Source: CAXMMR01 sp965198995
Lineage (GTDB): Bacteria; Pseudomonadota; Alphaproteobacteria; Acetobacterales; Acetobacteraceae
Direction of reading: 5' to 3'
Length of the DNA stretch: 64,000 bases
Assembly (NCBI GenBank): GCA_965198995.1
Contig: CBDAQG010000001.1
Coordinates: 1-64,000, forward strand
Below the pieces are notes generated by a model, which worked only from the letters and a program-made list of their open reading frames with translations, ran no database searches and was not told the origin of the DNA. Of the stretch, positions 8,066-16,584 are shown piece by piece; positions within the stretch are counted from its first letter, which is position 1, and the number at the start of each line of letters is the position of its first letter. The translations under genes and the position numbers were made by a program.

Positions 8066-9922
8066 ATGAGGCTGGGCAGTCGAATTTCGCTGATGGGCGC
8101 CACCGGCCTGGCGCTGATGCTGCAGGTGTTGCCGTCGCACGCCGCCGACGATGCGACGCTCGCGCGCATCGAGAAGCAGATCACCGCCCTGCAGGCGGAG
8201 CTGAAGCACGTGAAGCGTAGCCTGGCAGCGCGCGACCAGGAGGTGCGCCGCGCCCAGGCCCAGACTCAGGCCCAGACTCAGACTCAGGTCCAAGCTCAGG
8301 CCCAAGCTCAGGCCGGACAGGGCGGCCAGGCCGCACCGGGCCAGAGCACCGCCGCGGTGCCGTTCTACGCCGGCGGGAATCGCACCGGCTACCAGAGCCG
8401 GAGCCCGCTGGCGCCGGAGGTGGCGCCGCCCGGCGGACCCTACGAGCCGCGCGAGAATGGCGGGGCAAGCACCGGCCTCGCCACCCTGCCGACGATCCCG
8501 CCCGGCTACGCGCTGGTGCCGGCCCAGCCGGGCTCCGCACCCGGCACGGTCGTGCTGGCCCAGCAGGGAACGCTGCCGTCCGGCAAGCCGCTGCCGCCCG
8601 GCACCTTCCTGCTCGGCCCGGTCGAGGTCTCGATCGGCGGCTTCGTCGACGCGGCGAGCATCTATCGCACCCGCAACGAGGTCGTCGACGTCGCCGGCAA
8701 CTTCAACACCGGCATTCCGCTGCCCTACCAGCAAACCTATCACGAGGGCGAGTTCCGCGAATCGGCGCGCCAGAGCCGCCTGTCGCTGCTCGCCCAGGCC
8801 GACGTGAACCCCGAGACCCACGTCGCCGCCTACGTTGAGACCGACTTCCAGGGCGGCTCGCCGACGGCCAACTCGGTCGAGACCAACAGCTATACGCTGC
8901 GCCTGCGCCAGGCCAACGCGACGCTCGACGAGAACCGCTGGGGGCTGCACATCCTGGCCGGGCAGGCGTTCACGCTGCTGACGCTGAACAAGCACGGCAT
9001 CATTCCGCGCCAGGAAGACACGCCGCTCGGCGTCGACGCGCAGTACGACGTCGGCTTCAGTTGGGCGCGTCAGGTGCAGTTCCGGATCGCCAAGAGCTTC
9101 GACGCCGAGAAGTACTGGCTCGCGGTCTCCGCCGAGGAGCCGCAGGTCGCCTACTACACCGGGCCGAACGGGCTGGCGCCGGCCTCGACCGGCACCGTCA
9201 ACATCACCAACCTGGGCATCGGCGCGCTGGCCTCGACGGTCAACTACTCGGACGACATCGCACCCGACGTCATCGTCAAGGCGGCGGCCGATCCCGGCTG
9301 GGGGCATTTCGAGATCGACGGCCTGCTGCGCTTCCTGCACGACCGGGTGAGCCATCTCGGCACCGGCGACAGCGACACGGTGCTGGCCGGCGGCGGCGGC
9401 GCGGGCGCGGTGCTGCCGATCGTGCCGCACATCCTCGATTTCCGGGCGAGCGGGTTGGCCGGCGACGGCATCGGTCGTTACGGTTCCGCGCAGTTGCCGG
9501 ACGCCGTGGTCGGCCGCGACGGCGCGCCCGACCCGCTGCCCGAGGTGGAGGCGCTGCTCGGTCTCGAATACCATGTGACGCCGGTGGTCGACCTCTACGC
9601 CTATGGCGGCACCGAGCAGATCGGCCGTCGCAACTTCACCGCCGCCGGCAAGGGCTATGGCTACGGCAGCCTGCTCTACAACAACGACGGCTGCGAAACC
9701 GAGCTGAGCGCGGCGGCGACCTGCGTTGCCAACACCAAGGGCGTGACCGAGGGCACGATCGGCGCCTTCTGGCGGCCGATCCAGGGACCGTATGGCGCCG
9801 TGCAGCTCGGCGCGCAGTACGAGTATCTGCACCGCTCGATCTTTGACGGCCGCGGCGGCGCACCGTCGACGGACAACAACGTCGTGCTGTTCGACGTGCG
9901 ATACTTCCCGTTCGGCAGCTAG
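8066..9922 (+). CDS. DcaP-like outer-membrane porin
   Basis: The 618-residue protein has a signal peptide (cleavage after SHA, residue 26), a short coiled coil at about 30-63 (RIEKQITALQAELKHVKRSL), a Gln/Ala repeat at 64-85, a Pro/Gly-rich linker to about 180, and then a beta-barrel with alternating strands ending in FDVRYFPFGS. N-terminal coiled coil plus barrel is the plan of DcaP-type trimeric porins, which import small anionic solutes such as dicarboxylates. The linker is unusually long. The coding DNA for the Gln/Ala stretch (about 8252-8315) is a 6-base microrepeat and may vary in length. Substrate unknown. Confidence 0.75.
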   Translation: MRLGSRISLMGATGLALMLQVLPSHAADDATLARIEKQITALQAELKHVKRSLAARDQEVRRAQAQTQAQTQTQVQAQAQAQAGQGGQAAPGQSTAAVPFYAGGNRTGYQSRSPLAPEVAPPGGPYEPRENGGASTGLATLPTIPPGYALVPAQPGSAPGTVVLAQQGTLPSGKPLPPGTFLLGPVEVSIGGFVDAASIYRTRNEVVDVAGNFNTGIPLPYQQTYHEGEFRESARQSRLSLLAQADVNPETHVAAYVETDFQGGSPTANSVETNSYTLRLRQANATLDENRWGLHILAGQAFTLLTLNKHGIIPRQEDTPLGVDAQYDVGFSWARQVQFRIAKSFDAEKYWLAVSAEEPQVAYYTGPNGLAPASTGTVNITNLGIGALASTVNYSDDIAPDVIVKAAADPGWGHFEIDGLLRFLHDRVSHLGTGDSDTVLAGGGGAGAVLPIVPHILDFRASGLAGDGIGRYGSAQLPDAVVGRDGAPDPLPEVEALLGLEYHVTPVVDLYAYGGTEQIGRRNFTAAGKGYGYGSLLYNNDGCETELSAAATCVANTKGVTEGTIGAFWRPIQGPYGAVQLGAQYEYLHRSIFDGRGGAPSTDNNVVLFDVRYFPFGS

Positions 9923-9940
9923 GCGACACGGCGACAAAGA

Positions 9941-9998
9941 GAAGGCGAGGCCAGGGCTCTGCCCTGGCCCGCTGGGGCCGGCGGCCTCCAGACCCAGA
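9941..9998. repeat. GC-rich bimodular palindrome, copy 2
   Basis: The hairpin CCAGGGCTCTGCCCTGG is followed by an imperfect GGGGCCGGCGGCCTCC hairpin. It lies between the convergent porin and beta-helix genes, directly abutting the latter's stop, and may act as a bidirectional 3'-end structure. Confidence 0.8.
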
Positions 9999-11330
9999 TT
10001 AGGGTGGGCCGAGCTGCGATGGCGCCACCGGGGTTAGGCCTAGCCTGACCAGTAGGCCGCCGGCTGGCGGTGCATAATCGTCGCTTTCGGGACCTGCGAA
10101 CTGCGGATCGCCGAAGATCGGGTGCAGGTCGCGCAACGCCGACGGCCGCGGCGCGGACGCGCCCGGCTCGGCGAAGTAGACGTTGTCGCTGATCAGCGGC
10201 TGGCCGCCGGCGAGCGCGTCAAACAGGTGCTTCGGCCGGCCTGACCAGAGCACGACGTTGCGCTGCACGACGTTGTCGACCATGCGGCCGCTCGGATGCG
10301 TGTCGGCCGGCGCCGCCTGGAACAGCATCGCGCTCTGCGCCGCCTGGCCGAGGTCGAGGATGTTGGCCTCCACCCGGTTGCCGCTGCCGCCATGCACCTG
10401 CACGCCGATGGCGCCGAACCGGCGCAGGATGTTGCCGTGCACCGCGGCGCCGCTGGTCAGATCGTCCAGATAGATGCCGACGGTGTGGGCGCCCGGCGGC
10501 CCGCCGCCATCCACCAGGTTGTCGGCGATCACCATGCGCGTGTCGCGCTGGCTGCGGCCGAGCACGTAGATCGCACCGCTGTCGGTCGCGCCAAGGTCGA
10601 CGTCGCGCAGCACGTTTTGGCGGACGACGTTGCCGATGTTGACCGTGTCGCGGCTCCAGTTCAGCACGCCGATGCCCATGCCCCGGCTGCGGGTGACGAG
10701 GTTGCGCGCGATCAGGTTGTCGCTCGCGCCGTGCAGGAAGATGCCGCCGCCGCTCGTGTCGTGCGCGGCGACGTCGGTGATCGTGTTGTTCTCGAACGTG
10801 TTATAACTGCTGCCGTCCTTCGCCTCGATGCCGCTCGCCGCGACCTGCGCGATACGGCTGCCGCTGACGCTGTTGAAGAAGGAGTTCGACAGCACGACGC
10901 CGGCGCCGACATGGCGGATGTCGAGCCCGCTCAGCGTGTGATTGCCGCCGTCAACGAGCAGCACCGCAGCGCCGGTGGCGCCGGCCAGGCCGACATCCTC
11001 GACCCGCACGCCGCGCGCGCCGTCCAGCCGGAGCAGCACCGAAAGCTTGCCGCCGCCGTCGAGCACAGCCCCGCGCGGGCAGGCGATCAGCGCCACGCCG
11101 TCGTCGCGCGCGTCGAGCACGAGGGTCGCGGCGAGGCGCTGCACGCCGGGGTCGAGGATGACGACGCGCTGCCCGGTGCGGCGCATCACCTGCTGGGCGC
11201 CGGCGAGGGTCGCGAGCGGCGTGCCGGCGCTGCCGTCGGCATGGTCGTCGCCGGTGGCCGCGACGTGCAGGCCGGGCGCGCAGGCGACCAGCGCCAGCAA
11301 GCCGAGGGCGAGGCCGCGCCGGCGCCTCAC
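9999..11330 (-). CDS. secreted right-handed parallel beta-helix protein
   Basis: The GTG at 11330 overlaps the stop of the upstream polymerase gene (GTGA) and gives 443 residues with a signal peptide (RRRRGLALGLLALVACAPG), possibly lipoprotein-like because of its Cys. The body has repeated short Asn/Gly-containing strands (NTFENNTI, DNLIARNLVTRSRGMGIGVL, NIGNVVRQNVLRDV), typical of the NosD/pectate-lyase-like beta-helix fold found in polysaccharide lyases and epimerases. Coupling to a Wzy-like gene suggests a periplasmic enzyme that trims or modifies the exopolysaccharide, as AlgG- or ExsH-like proteins do elsewhere. Exact activity is unknown and no catalytic triad is assignable by eye. Confidence 0.75.
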   Translation of the reverse strand: MRRRRGLALGLLALVACAPGLHVAATGDDHADGSAGTPLATLAGAQQVMRRTGQRVVILDPGVQRLAATLVLDARDDGVALIACPRGAVLDGGGKLSVLLRLDGARGVRVEDVGLAGATGAAVLLVDGGNHTLSGLDIRHVGAGVVLSNSFFNSVSGSRIAQVAASGIEAKDGSSYNTFENNTITDVAAHDTSGGGIFLHGASDNLIARNLVTRSRGMGIGVLNWSRDTVNIGNVVRQNVLRDVDLGATDSGAIYVLGRSQRDTRMVIADNLVDGGGPPGAHTVGIYLDDLTSGAAVHGNILRRFGAIGVQVHGGSGNRVEANILDLGQAAQSAMLFQAAPADTHPSGRMVDNVVQRNVVLWSGRPKHLFDALAGGQPLISDNVYFAEPGASAPRPSALRDLHPIFGDPQFAGPESDDYAPPAGGLLVRLGLTPVAPSQLGPP

Positions 11331-12787
11331 GCGGCCGGGATCCAGCGCTCCGCCGGCCGGCGGGCCGCAGCGGCGGCCGGCCTGTCCTGCGGCGCCGCGA
11401 CAGGGTCCGGCCAGATCGAGACGGTGAACAGCATCACCGTCATCAGCGTCGGCGTGGTGCCGATCGCGTCGGTGTCGGAGATGCTCGAGATCAGCACGGC
11501 CACCAGCACGTAGAGCACGATCGGCACCGGCCGGGTGCAGCATTTGTAGACCAGGTAGACGAGCAATCCGATCAGCGGCGCGGTGCCGAGCACGCCGAGG
11601 GAGAGCAGGTTCTGCAAATACATGTTGTGCGCGTTGTCGACCATCAGGCCGTTGGAGAAGCCGACATGGCTGCCGAGCACGACCTTCTCCGAGTTGTAGC
11701 CGTAGCCGAAGATCGGGCTGAGGCAGATCTGCTGCCAGGCAAAGTCCCAGATCTGCAGCCGGCCGTTGCCGGTGTAGATCTCGGTCGGATCGCCCGAGCG
11801 GCTGAAGCTCGCGCTCAGCGCCGCCGGTATGCTCGGGAACACCTGCAGCAGCAGCACGGCGCTGACCGAGGCGAGACTGCCGCCGATCACCAGCTTGTTG
11901 GAGCGCGAGGCGAATACCAGGGTGATGCCGATGATCGTGGCGATCTCGGTGGTGCGGGCGTCACTCTTGACCAGGGTTGCAAACGCGAAGCCGCCCAGCG
12001 CCAGGGCGGCGATGGTGCTGCAGCGCTTCTCGTACCACAGCACGAACATGACGCCGACGCCGAGCGCGCAGATCGCGCCAAGGTTGGTCGCCTGGCCGGC
12101 CAGGCCGCACATCCGCATCATGATGCCCGAGTTGGTGAATGCGGTCGACACGCCGAGCTCCGGGTCGACGCAGAACACCACCCATCCGACGACGTTGAAC
12201 AGCGTCAGCGTGAGGCCGACCGTCCAGAAGATCTGCGCCGCCGACAGCCTCGTTACCAGGGCGAAGGAGAAGGCGAATAGGCAGAGCAGCGCCAGCGCGC
12301 AGCCGAAGCTGTAGCCGGCGGCCGGCGAGTACAGGCTCGAGATCAGGGCGATGGCGATGTAGACGAGCCACAGCACGCTGCCCGGCTGGCGCAGCAGCGC
12401 GCGGGCCGCGGGTAGATGCGGCGCACCGATCACGCCCGCACCCATCCAGATCAGGAATTTTAGCGCGCTCTGCCAGTCGCCGGAGATGTCGCCGGCCTCG
12501 CGCACGCGGAACTGCGCGTTGATCAGGAACACCAACGCGGCGAAATACAGGATGATCGCCGTTGGCGAGCCGCAGGCGGCGGCCAGCACGAGCCAGGCGG
12601 CCAAGCCCGCGACCACCAAACCGAGCGGGATCAGCGGCGCCCAGGGCAGGCTGTCGGCCAGCAGCACCGAGCCGGCGAAGACGGCGGCGGCGACGAGCAG
12701 CACGGGGATGATGACCCGCGCGTCGCGCCAGGGACCTGAGGCCCGGTGCAAGGGGGAGTGCAAGGGGGAGCGCAACGGAGTGCGCAT
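11327..12787 (-). CDS. Wzy-like exopolysaccharide polymerase (O-antigen ligase family)
   Basis: This is a 486-residue inner-membrane protein with about 10-12 hydrophobic segments. The long periplasmic loop (about residues 330-410) includes GNGRLQIWDFAWQQI, SPIFGYGY and VDNAHNMYLQNLLSLGV. The pair 'GR...W' and 'NAHNxxLQ' is characteristic of the Wzy/WaaL/ExoQ family (PF04932). It polymerises lipid-linked repeat units at the periplasmic face. The start at 12787 shares one base with the stop of the upstream acyltransferase (TGATG), and its own stop overlaps the beta-helix gene, so the three form a coupled operon. Confidence 0.88.
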   Translation of the reverse strand: MRTPLRSPLHSPLHRASGPWRDARVIIPVLLVAAAVFAGSVLLADSLPWAPLIPLGLVVAGLAAWLVLAAACGSPTAIILYFAALVFLINAQFRVREAGDISGDWQSALKFLIWMGAGVIGAPHLPAARALLRQPGSVLWLVYIAIALISSLYSPAAGYSFGCALALLCLFAFSFALVTRLSAAQIFWTVGLTLTLFNVVGWVVFCVDPELGVSTAFTNSGIMMRMCGLAGQATNLGAICALGVGVMFVLWYEKRCSTIAALALGGFAFATLVKSDARTTEIATIIGITLVFASRSNKLVIGGSLASVSAVLLLQVFPSIPAALSASFSRSGDPTEIYTGNGRLQIWDFAWQQICLSPIFGYGYNSEKVVLGSHVGFSNGLMVDNAHNMYLQNLLSLGVLGTAPLIGLLVYLVYKCCTRPVPIVLYVLVAVLISSISDTDAIGTTPTLMTVMLFTVSIWPDPVAAPQDRPAAAAARRPAERWIPAA

Positions 12788-14016
12788 CAGGTCTGCAGGC
12801 CCAAACTGTCCGGTGGCGCCGCGGCCGGGCCGGGCTCCGGCTGGCCCGTCTTGGGCTCGGTGGCCGCGCGCCGGCCGTCCTCGGGCGGAACGCCGCGCAG
12901 CAGCAAACGCCGCAGCGGCTGCTCGACGGCGGCGTGGCACAGCGCGCTGCAGCCGATCACCGCCAGCGCCATCGCGCCGAGCGCCACCAGCGAGGCGAGC
13001 GAGGCCGGCAGCGACGGCGCACGGCGCGCCAAACCGCCTTGCAACGCTGCGACGAGATGGCCGAACTTGCCGTGCAGCAGATAGATCGAATACGACCAGC
13101 GGCCGAGCCGATGCGGCATGCGGCTGCCGAGTGCCGCCGACAACGCGCCGCGCCGTTGCGCCAGCATGATGATCAGCAGGAACAGCAGCGCGACCGCCGC
13201 AAGGTCGCGCCCAGGCCAGCCCAGCGCCGCCACCAGCAGCGCCGCGATGGCGAGCGCCGCCGGGCCGCTGCAGACGGCCGCCCGGCTCAGCGCGAGCCAG
13301 GCGGCGAGGCGGAACGCCAGCAGGCCGAGCGAGAACTCGGCGAGGCAGCGCAGCAGCGGCGCCGGCGTCGCCGCGCTGTACAGGTCGAGCGGACCGGAGC
13401 GGGCCTGGCCGGCAAAGCCGAACGGGCCGGCCGAGCGGGCCAGGATGACCAGCGTCGACGCGGCGAGCAGGCCCGCCAGCCAGGCGTCGCGGCGCGAGGA
13501 CCGCACGGTGATGCCGAGCAGCAGCGGAAACAGCAGGTAGGCGCACCACTCGGCGCTGACCGACCAGGCTGCACCCTCCAGGCTGCCGGCCAGTCCCCAG
13601 CTCTGCACCATCAGCAGGTTCAGCAGGAGCTGGCCGAGGAGCGGCCCGCCGGCCACGTGGCCGGGCCGGGCCAGCAGTTGCGCCGCGCTCTCCAGCGTCA
13701 TCACGGCGTAGAGCGGGTAGATGCGGGCGATGCGCGACAGCAGGAACGCCGCCTGGCGGGCCGGCGTGGCGCGTCCCGGATGCTGCGCCTGCGCGTAGGC
13801 CAGCACGAAGCCGCTGAGGATGAAGAACAGGTCGACCCACAGATAGCCATCGGCGAGGAAGCGGCCGGCGGGGACCGTGCCGGCCGGCATCAGCGGGACG
13901 AAATGGTAGAGCATCACCAGCACCGCGGCGATGCCGCGCAGGCCAGTGAGGCTGCGGATCTCACCGGATCCGAGCGACGACATGGTGCGCGCTGGCCTGG
14001 CCTCACGGCACTCCAT
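12787..14016 (-). CDS. acyltransferase family 3 membrane protein
   Basis: A 409-residue integral membrane acyltransferase (PF01757). The diagnostic RSLTGLRGIAAVLVMLYHF segment comes first, then VDLFFILSGFVLAYA, SRIARIYPLYA and WSVSAEWCAYLLFP, with about ten membrane helices. Such enzymes add acetyl, succinyl or similar groups to extracellular polysaccharides. An AAGGAGG ribosome site 11 bases upstream favours the ATG at 14016; the ATG at 13983 (MSSLGS) is an alternative closer to the first conserved block. It heads the coupled operon with the Wzy-like and beta-helix genes. Confidence 0.88.
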   Translation of the reverse strand: MECREARPARTMSSLGSGEIRSLTGLRGIAAVLVMLYHFVPLMPAGTVPAGRFLADGYLWVDLFFILSGFVLAYAQAQHPGRATPARQAAFLLSRIARIYPLYAVMTLESAAQLLARPGHVAGGPLLGQLLLNLLMVQSWGLAGSLEGAAWSVSAEWCAYLLFPLLLGITVRSSRRDAWLAGLLAASTLVILARSAGPFGFAGQARSGPLDLYSAATPAPLLRCLAEFSLGLLAFRLAAWLALSRAAVCSGPAALAIAALLVAALGWPGRDLAAVALLFLLIIMLAQRRGALSAALGSRMPHRLGRWSYSIYLLHGKFGHLVAALQGGLARRAPSLPASLASLVALGAMALAVIGCSALCHAAVEQPLRRLLLRGVPPEDGRRAATEPKTGQPEPGPAAAPPDSLGLQT

Positions 14017-14248
14017 CCCACGACGAGCCTCCTTGCGTCGCCGGCGGGCGGCCCGCAACGGCGCAGCCTATCGCAGCGCAGCGGCGCCTCGTCGGTCTCA
14101 CAAGGGGTAATCAATCCCGGACCGTTCCGATCACCGGGTGCCATACCGATGCGCCGGCGACCGCTGCGGCAGGCGTGATATCGTGTCTTGCCGTGGAGTG
14201 CAGCCGTTGCAGGACAGCCTGTCGTCGACGCATCCGCCGCCAAACGCG

Positions 14249-15439
14249 ATGCCGAACGCGATGCTTGGCCGACGCGCCGGTGCGGCCGCGATACCGAGCC
14301 TGACCGGCATCCGCGGCGTCGCCGCGTTCTACGTCTTCCTGACCCACGCGCAGATCGTCCTGGCGACCTACCTCGCGACGCCGGCGATCAACGACAACGG
14401 CTTCCTGTATAATGGCTTCCGCGGCGTCGACCTGTTCTTCGTGCTGTCCGGGTTCATCCTGATGCACGTGCATGAGAACGACTTTGCCACGTTAAGCCGT
14501 GAGCGGACCTGGAACTTCTACGTTCTGCGCTTTTTCCGGGTCTACCCGCTGAACGCGCTGATCCTGCTCGCCCTCGTGCCGCTCGTCCTGGCGCTGCCGG
14601 GCTTTGTCGACTGGACGCGGTTCGACCACGGCGTGCCGGTGCGCTACCACGACCATGATTTCTCCGCCGCCGGCTTCGTGCAGTCGCTGCTGCTGGCGCA
14701 GTGCTGGTCGGTGATCAAGCCGGGGCAGTGGAACGGCCCGGCCTGGAGCCTGTCGGCCGAGGTGTTCGGCTATGCGTCGTTCCCGCTGCTCGCCTGCGTC
14801 GCGTTGCGCTGCCGCTCGGCCGCGCTCGCCGCCGCGGCTGCGACCGCCAGCCTGCTGGCCCTGATCGCCGCGGTGTATCTCTGCCATCACGCCAAGGACA
14901 ACCCGACGGCCGGCTTTGGCCTGGTGCGCATGGGATGCTGCTTCCTGGCGGGCATCGCGCTGCAGCGCTGGTATCGCTGCTGGCAGGCCGGCGAGACCGT
15001 CGCCGGCGCCCTCACCGTGGTCAGCCTCGGCTGGATCATGCTGTGCCTATTGTGGCGGCCGCTCAACGTGTTCGTGGTGCTCGGCTTTGGCGGCATCATC
15101 CTTGGCCTGGCCTATCGCCGCGGCCCGGTGAATGCGGCGCTGGAGAGCCCTCTGGCGCTGTTCCTCGGCCGCATCTCGTTCTCGTTCTACGTCGTGCACT
15201 ACATCCCGCTGCGGCTGTCGCTATGGCTGTTCCAGACGCGCCTGCACGCTGCGCCGCTGTGGCTGCGCATCGTCTGCCTCGTCGCCCTGTTCGGCCTCTG
15301 CGTCGGCGCCGCGGCGGCGCTGCAGCGCTGGTTCGAGCTCCCCTGCCAGCGTCTCGCCCGCCGCGTGCTCAGGGCCGGCAGGCCTGCGCCCGAAGGTCAA
15401 GACAGCAAGGGCAGGGGCTTTGCCCCTGCACCCCATTAA
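14249..15439 (+). CDS. acyltransferase family 3 membrane protein
   Basis: A second family-3 acyltransferase, 396 residues from the ATG at 14249 (another ATG at 14261 is possible). It shows IPSLTGIRGVAAFYVFLTHA, VDLFFVLSGFILMHVHEND, FYVLRFFRVYPLNALILL and WSLSAEVFGYASFPLLA, and about ten membrane helices. It probably adds acyl substituents to the same exopolysaccharide as the divergent family-3 gene. The last residues (SKGRGFAPAPH) and the stop codon are encoded by an intergenic repeat, so the native C-terminus seems to have been replaced or extended. The frame extends upstream to 14138 without support. Confidence 0.85.
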   Translation: MPNAMLGRRAGAAAIPSLTGIRGVAAFYVFLTHAQIVLATYLATPAINDNGFLYNGFRGVDLFFVLSGFILMHVHENDFATLSRERTWNFYVLRFFRVYPLNALILLALVPLVLALPGFVDWTRFDHGVPVRYHDHDFSAAGFVQSLLLAQCWSVIKPGQWNGPAWSLSAEVFGYASFPLLACVALRCRSAALAAAAATASLLALIAAVYLCHHAKDNPTAGFGLVRMGCCFLAGIALQRWYRCWQAGETVAGALTVVSLGWIMLCLLWRPLNVFVVLGFGGIILGLAYRRGPVNAALESPLALFLGRISFSFYVVHYIPLRLSLWLFQTRLHAAPLWLRIVCLVALFGLCVGAAAALQRWFELPCQRLARRVLRAGRPAPEGQDSKGRGFAPAPH

Positions 15440-15526
15440 AGGCGAAGCCTTTAAAATCCATTCCTTAAGTGATGCGGGTCTGGGGGCGCCGCCCCCAACG
15501 GGGCCAGGGCAGAGCCCTGGCCTTTC
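15404..15526. repeat. GC-rich bimodular palindrome, full-length copy 3
   Basis: This copy shows the complete element. It begins with the hairpin CAGGGGCTTTGCCCCTG, followed by ATTAAAGGCGAAGCCTTTAA. A short spacer leads to TGGGGGCGCCGCCCCCA, then CCAGGGCAGAGCCCTGG. It lies between two convergent genes and overlaps both 3' ends, coding the last residues of each. Confidence 0.9.
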
Positions 15527-16478
15527 CCTGGGACGGGTCGGCCGGCGCCTGCCGCAGCAGACGCCAGCCCTGGCGGAGCGGGGCGACATAGCATCCGACG
15601 ACCGTCGCATAGGCCTCGCTTTGGCCGTCCGGCAACCCGAGCCGGTAGCTGCCATGCGGCTCGGGCACCAGGAAGGTGCCGCACAGCCGGTCCCACAGGG
15701 TCAGGATGCTGCCAAAATTGCGATCCCAGTGCTCGACCTCGCTGCTGTGATGGATCTGGTGGTGCGCCGGGCTGAACACCACGCGCTCAAGGCCGCCAAG
15801 CCGCAGGTCGATATGCGAGTGCCGCAGCGGCGCGAACAGCAGCATGTTGATCACCGCATACAGGATCGCCGCGGGAACGATCAGGGCGCTGGCGTTGCTG
15901 CCGACCAGCCAGGCCTGGACGCCGATCACGCCGCCCAGCAGCAGCCCCTCCGCCGCGATGCCGGTGAGCTCGTCGAGCGGATGCAGGCGCCGCGTCGTCG
16001 CCGGAATCAGCGTCTGTGGTGCATGATGCACCTTGTGGAATTCCCACAGCAGCGGGACCTTGTGCTGCAGGTAGTGCGTGCCGAACGAGGCCGCATCGCG
16101 TGCGGCGACGCCGGCCATCAGGAACACGGCATCGATTAACAGGCCTGAGCGCAGCAGCCCGCCGCTCACCAGCCCATCGAGCAGCATCGCCACGAGGCCG
16201 GCGACGCCGATGGTGAGCGCGACGACGAACTGGAACACCAGCAGTTGAAACAGCTGATGCGTGAGCAGAAGCACCAGATCAAGGCGGGTCCACCGGCTGC
16301 GCAGCAGCGCGCCCGGCAGCAGGTGGCGCCGCAGCCCGGCGACCGTCATCCGCCGCCCGGACGCGACACAGGCCCGTCGATAGTGCCATAGGGCGCCGAG
16401 CAACGCCCAGAGATGCACGACGACGAAGCCGGTCGTTCCGGTGACGATCAGGCGGCTGGCAACCAGGTGGCTGTTCAT
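15465..16478 (-). CDS. fatty acid hydroxylase/sterol desaturase family protein
   Basis: The 337-residue membrane protein has the di-iron histidine boxes of the family: HYLQH, HKVHH and HHQIHH, with a further His at HSHID, between hydrophobic segments. These enzymes hydroxylate or desaturate lipids using O2 at a di-iron centre in the membrane. In the middle of an exopolysaccharide region it could modify a lipid or hopanoid of the envelope, but the substrate is unknown. The C-terminal 20 or so residues (GKARALPWPRWGRR and on) are encoded by the intergenic repeat at 15404-15526 and are unlikely to be part of the ancestral protein. Confidence 0.85.
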   Translation of the reverse strand: MNSHLVASRLIVTGTTGFVVVHLWALLGALWHYRRACVASGRRMTVAGLRRHLLPGALLRSRWTRLDLVLLLTHQLFQLLVFQFVVALTIGVAGLVAMLLDGLVSGGLLRSGLLIDAVFLMAGVAARDAASFGTHYLQHKVPLLWEFHKVHHAPQTLIPATTRRLHPLDELTGIAAEGLLLGGVIGVQAWLVGSNASALIVPAAILYAVINMLLFAPLRHSHIDLRLGGLERVVFSPAHHQIHHSSEVEHWDRNFGSILTLWDRLCGTFLVPEPHGSYRLGLPDGQSEAYATVVGCYVAPLRQGWRLLRQAPADPSQGKARALPWPRWGRRPQTRIT

Positions 16479-16584
16479 GGCGGCAGCAGCCTAGCGCCGG
16501 CCGCAGGCTACGCCACTGGGCAAACGGGTGGGGCGGATAGACGATCCAGCCGTGTCGTCGGCGGCCACTCCCGCGCGGGCGACC

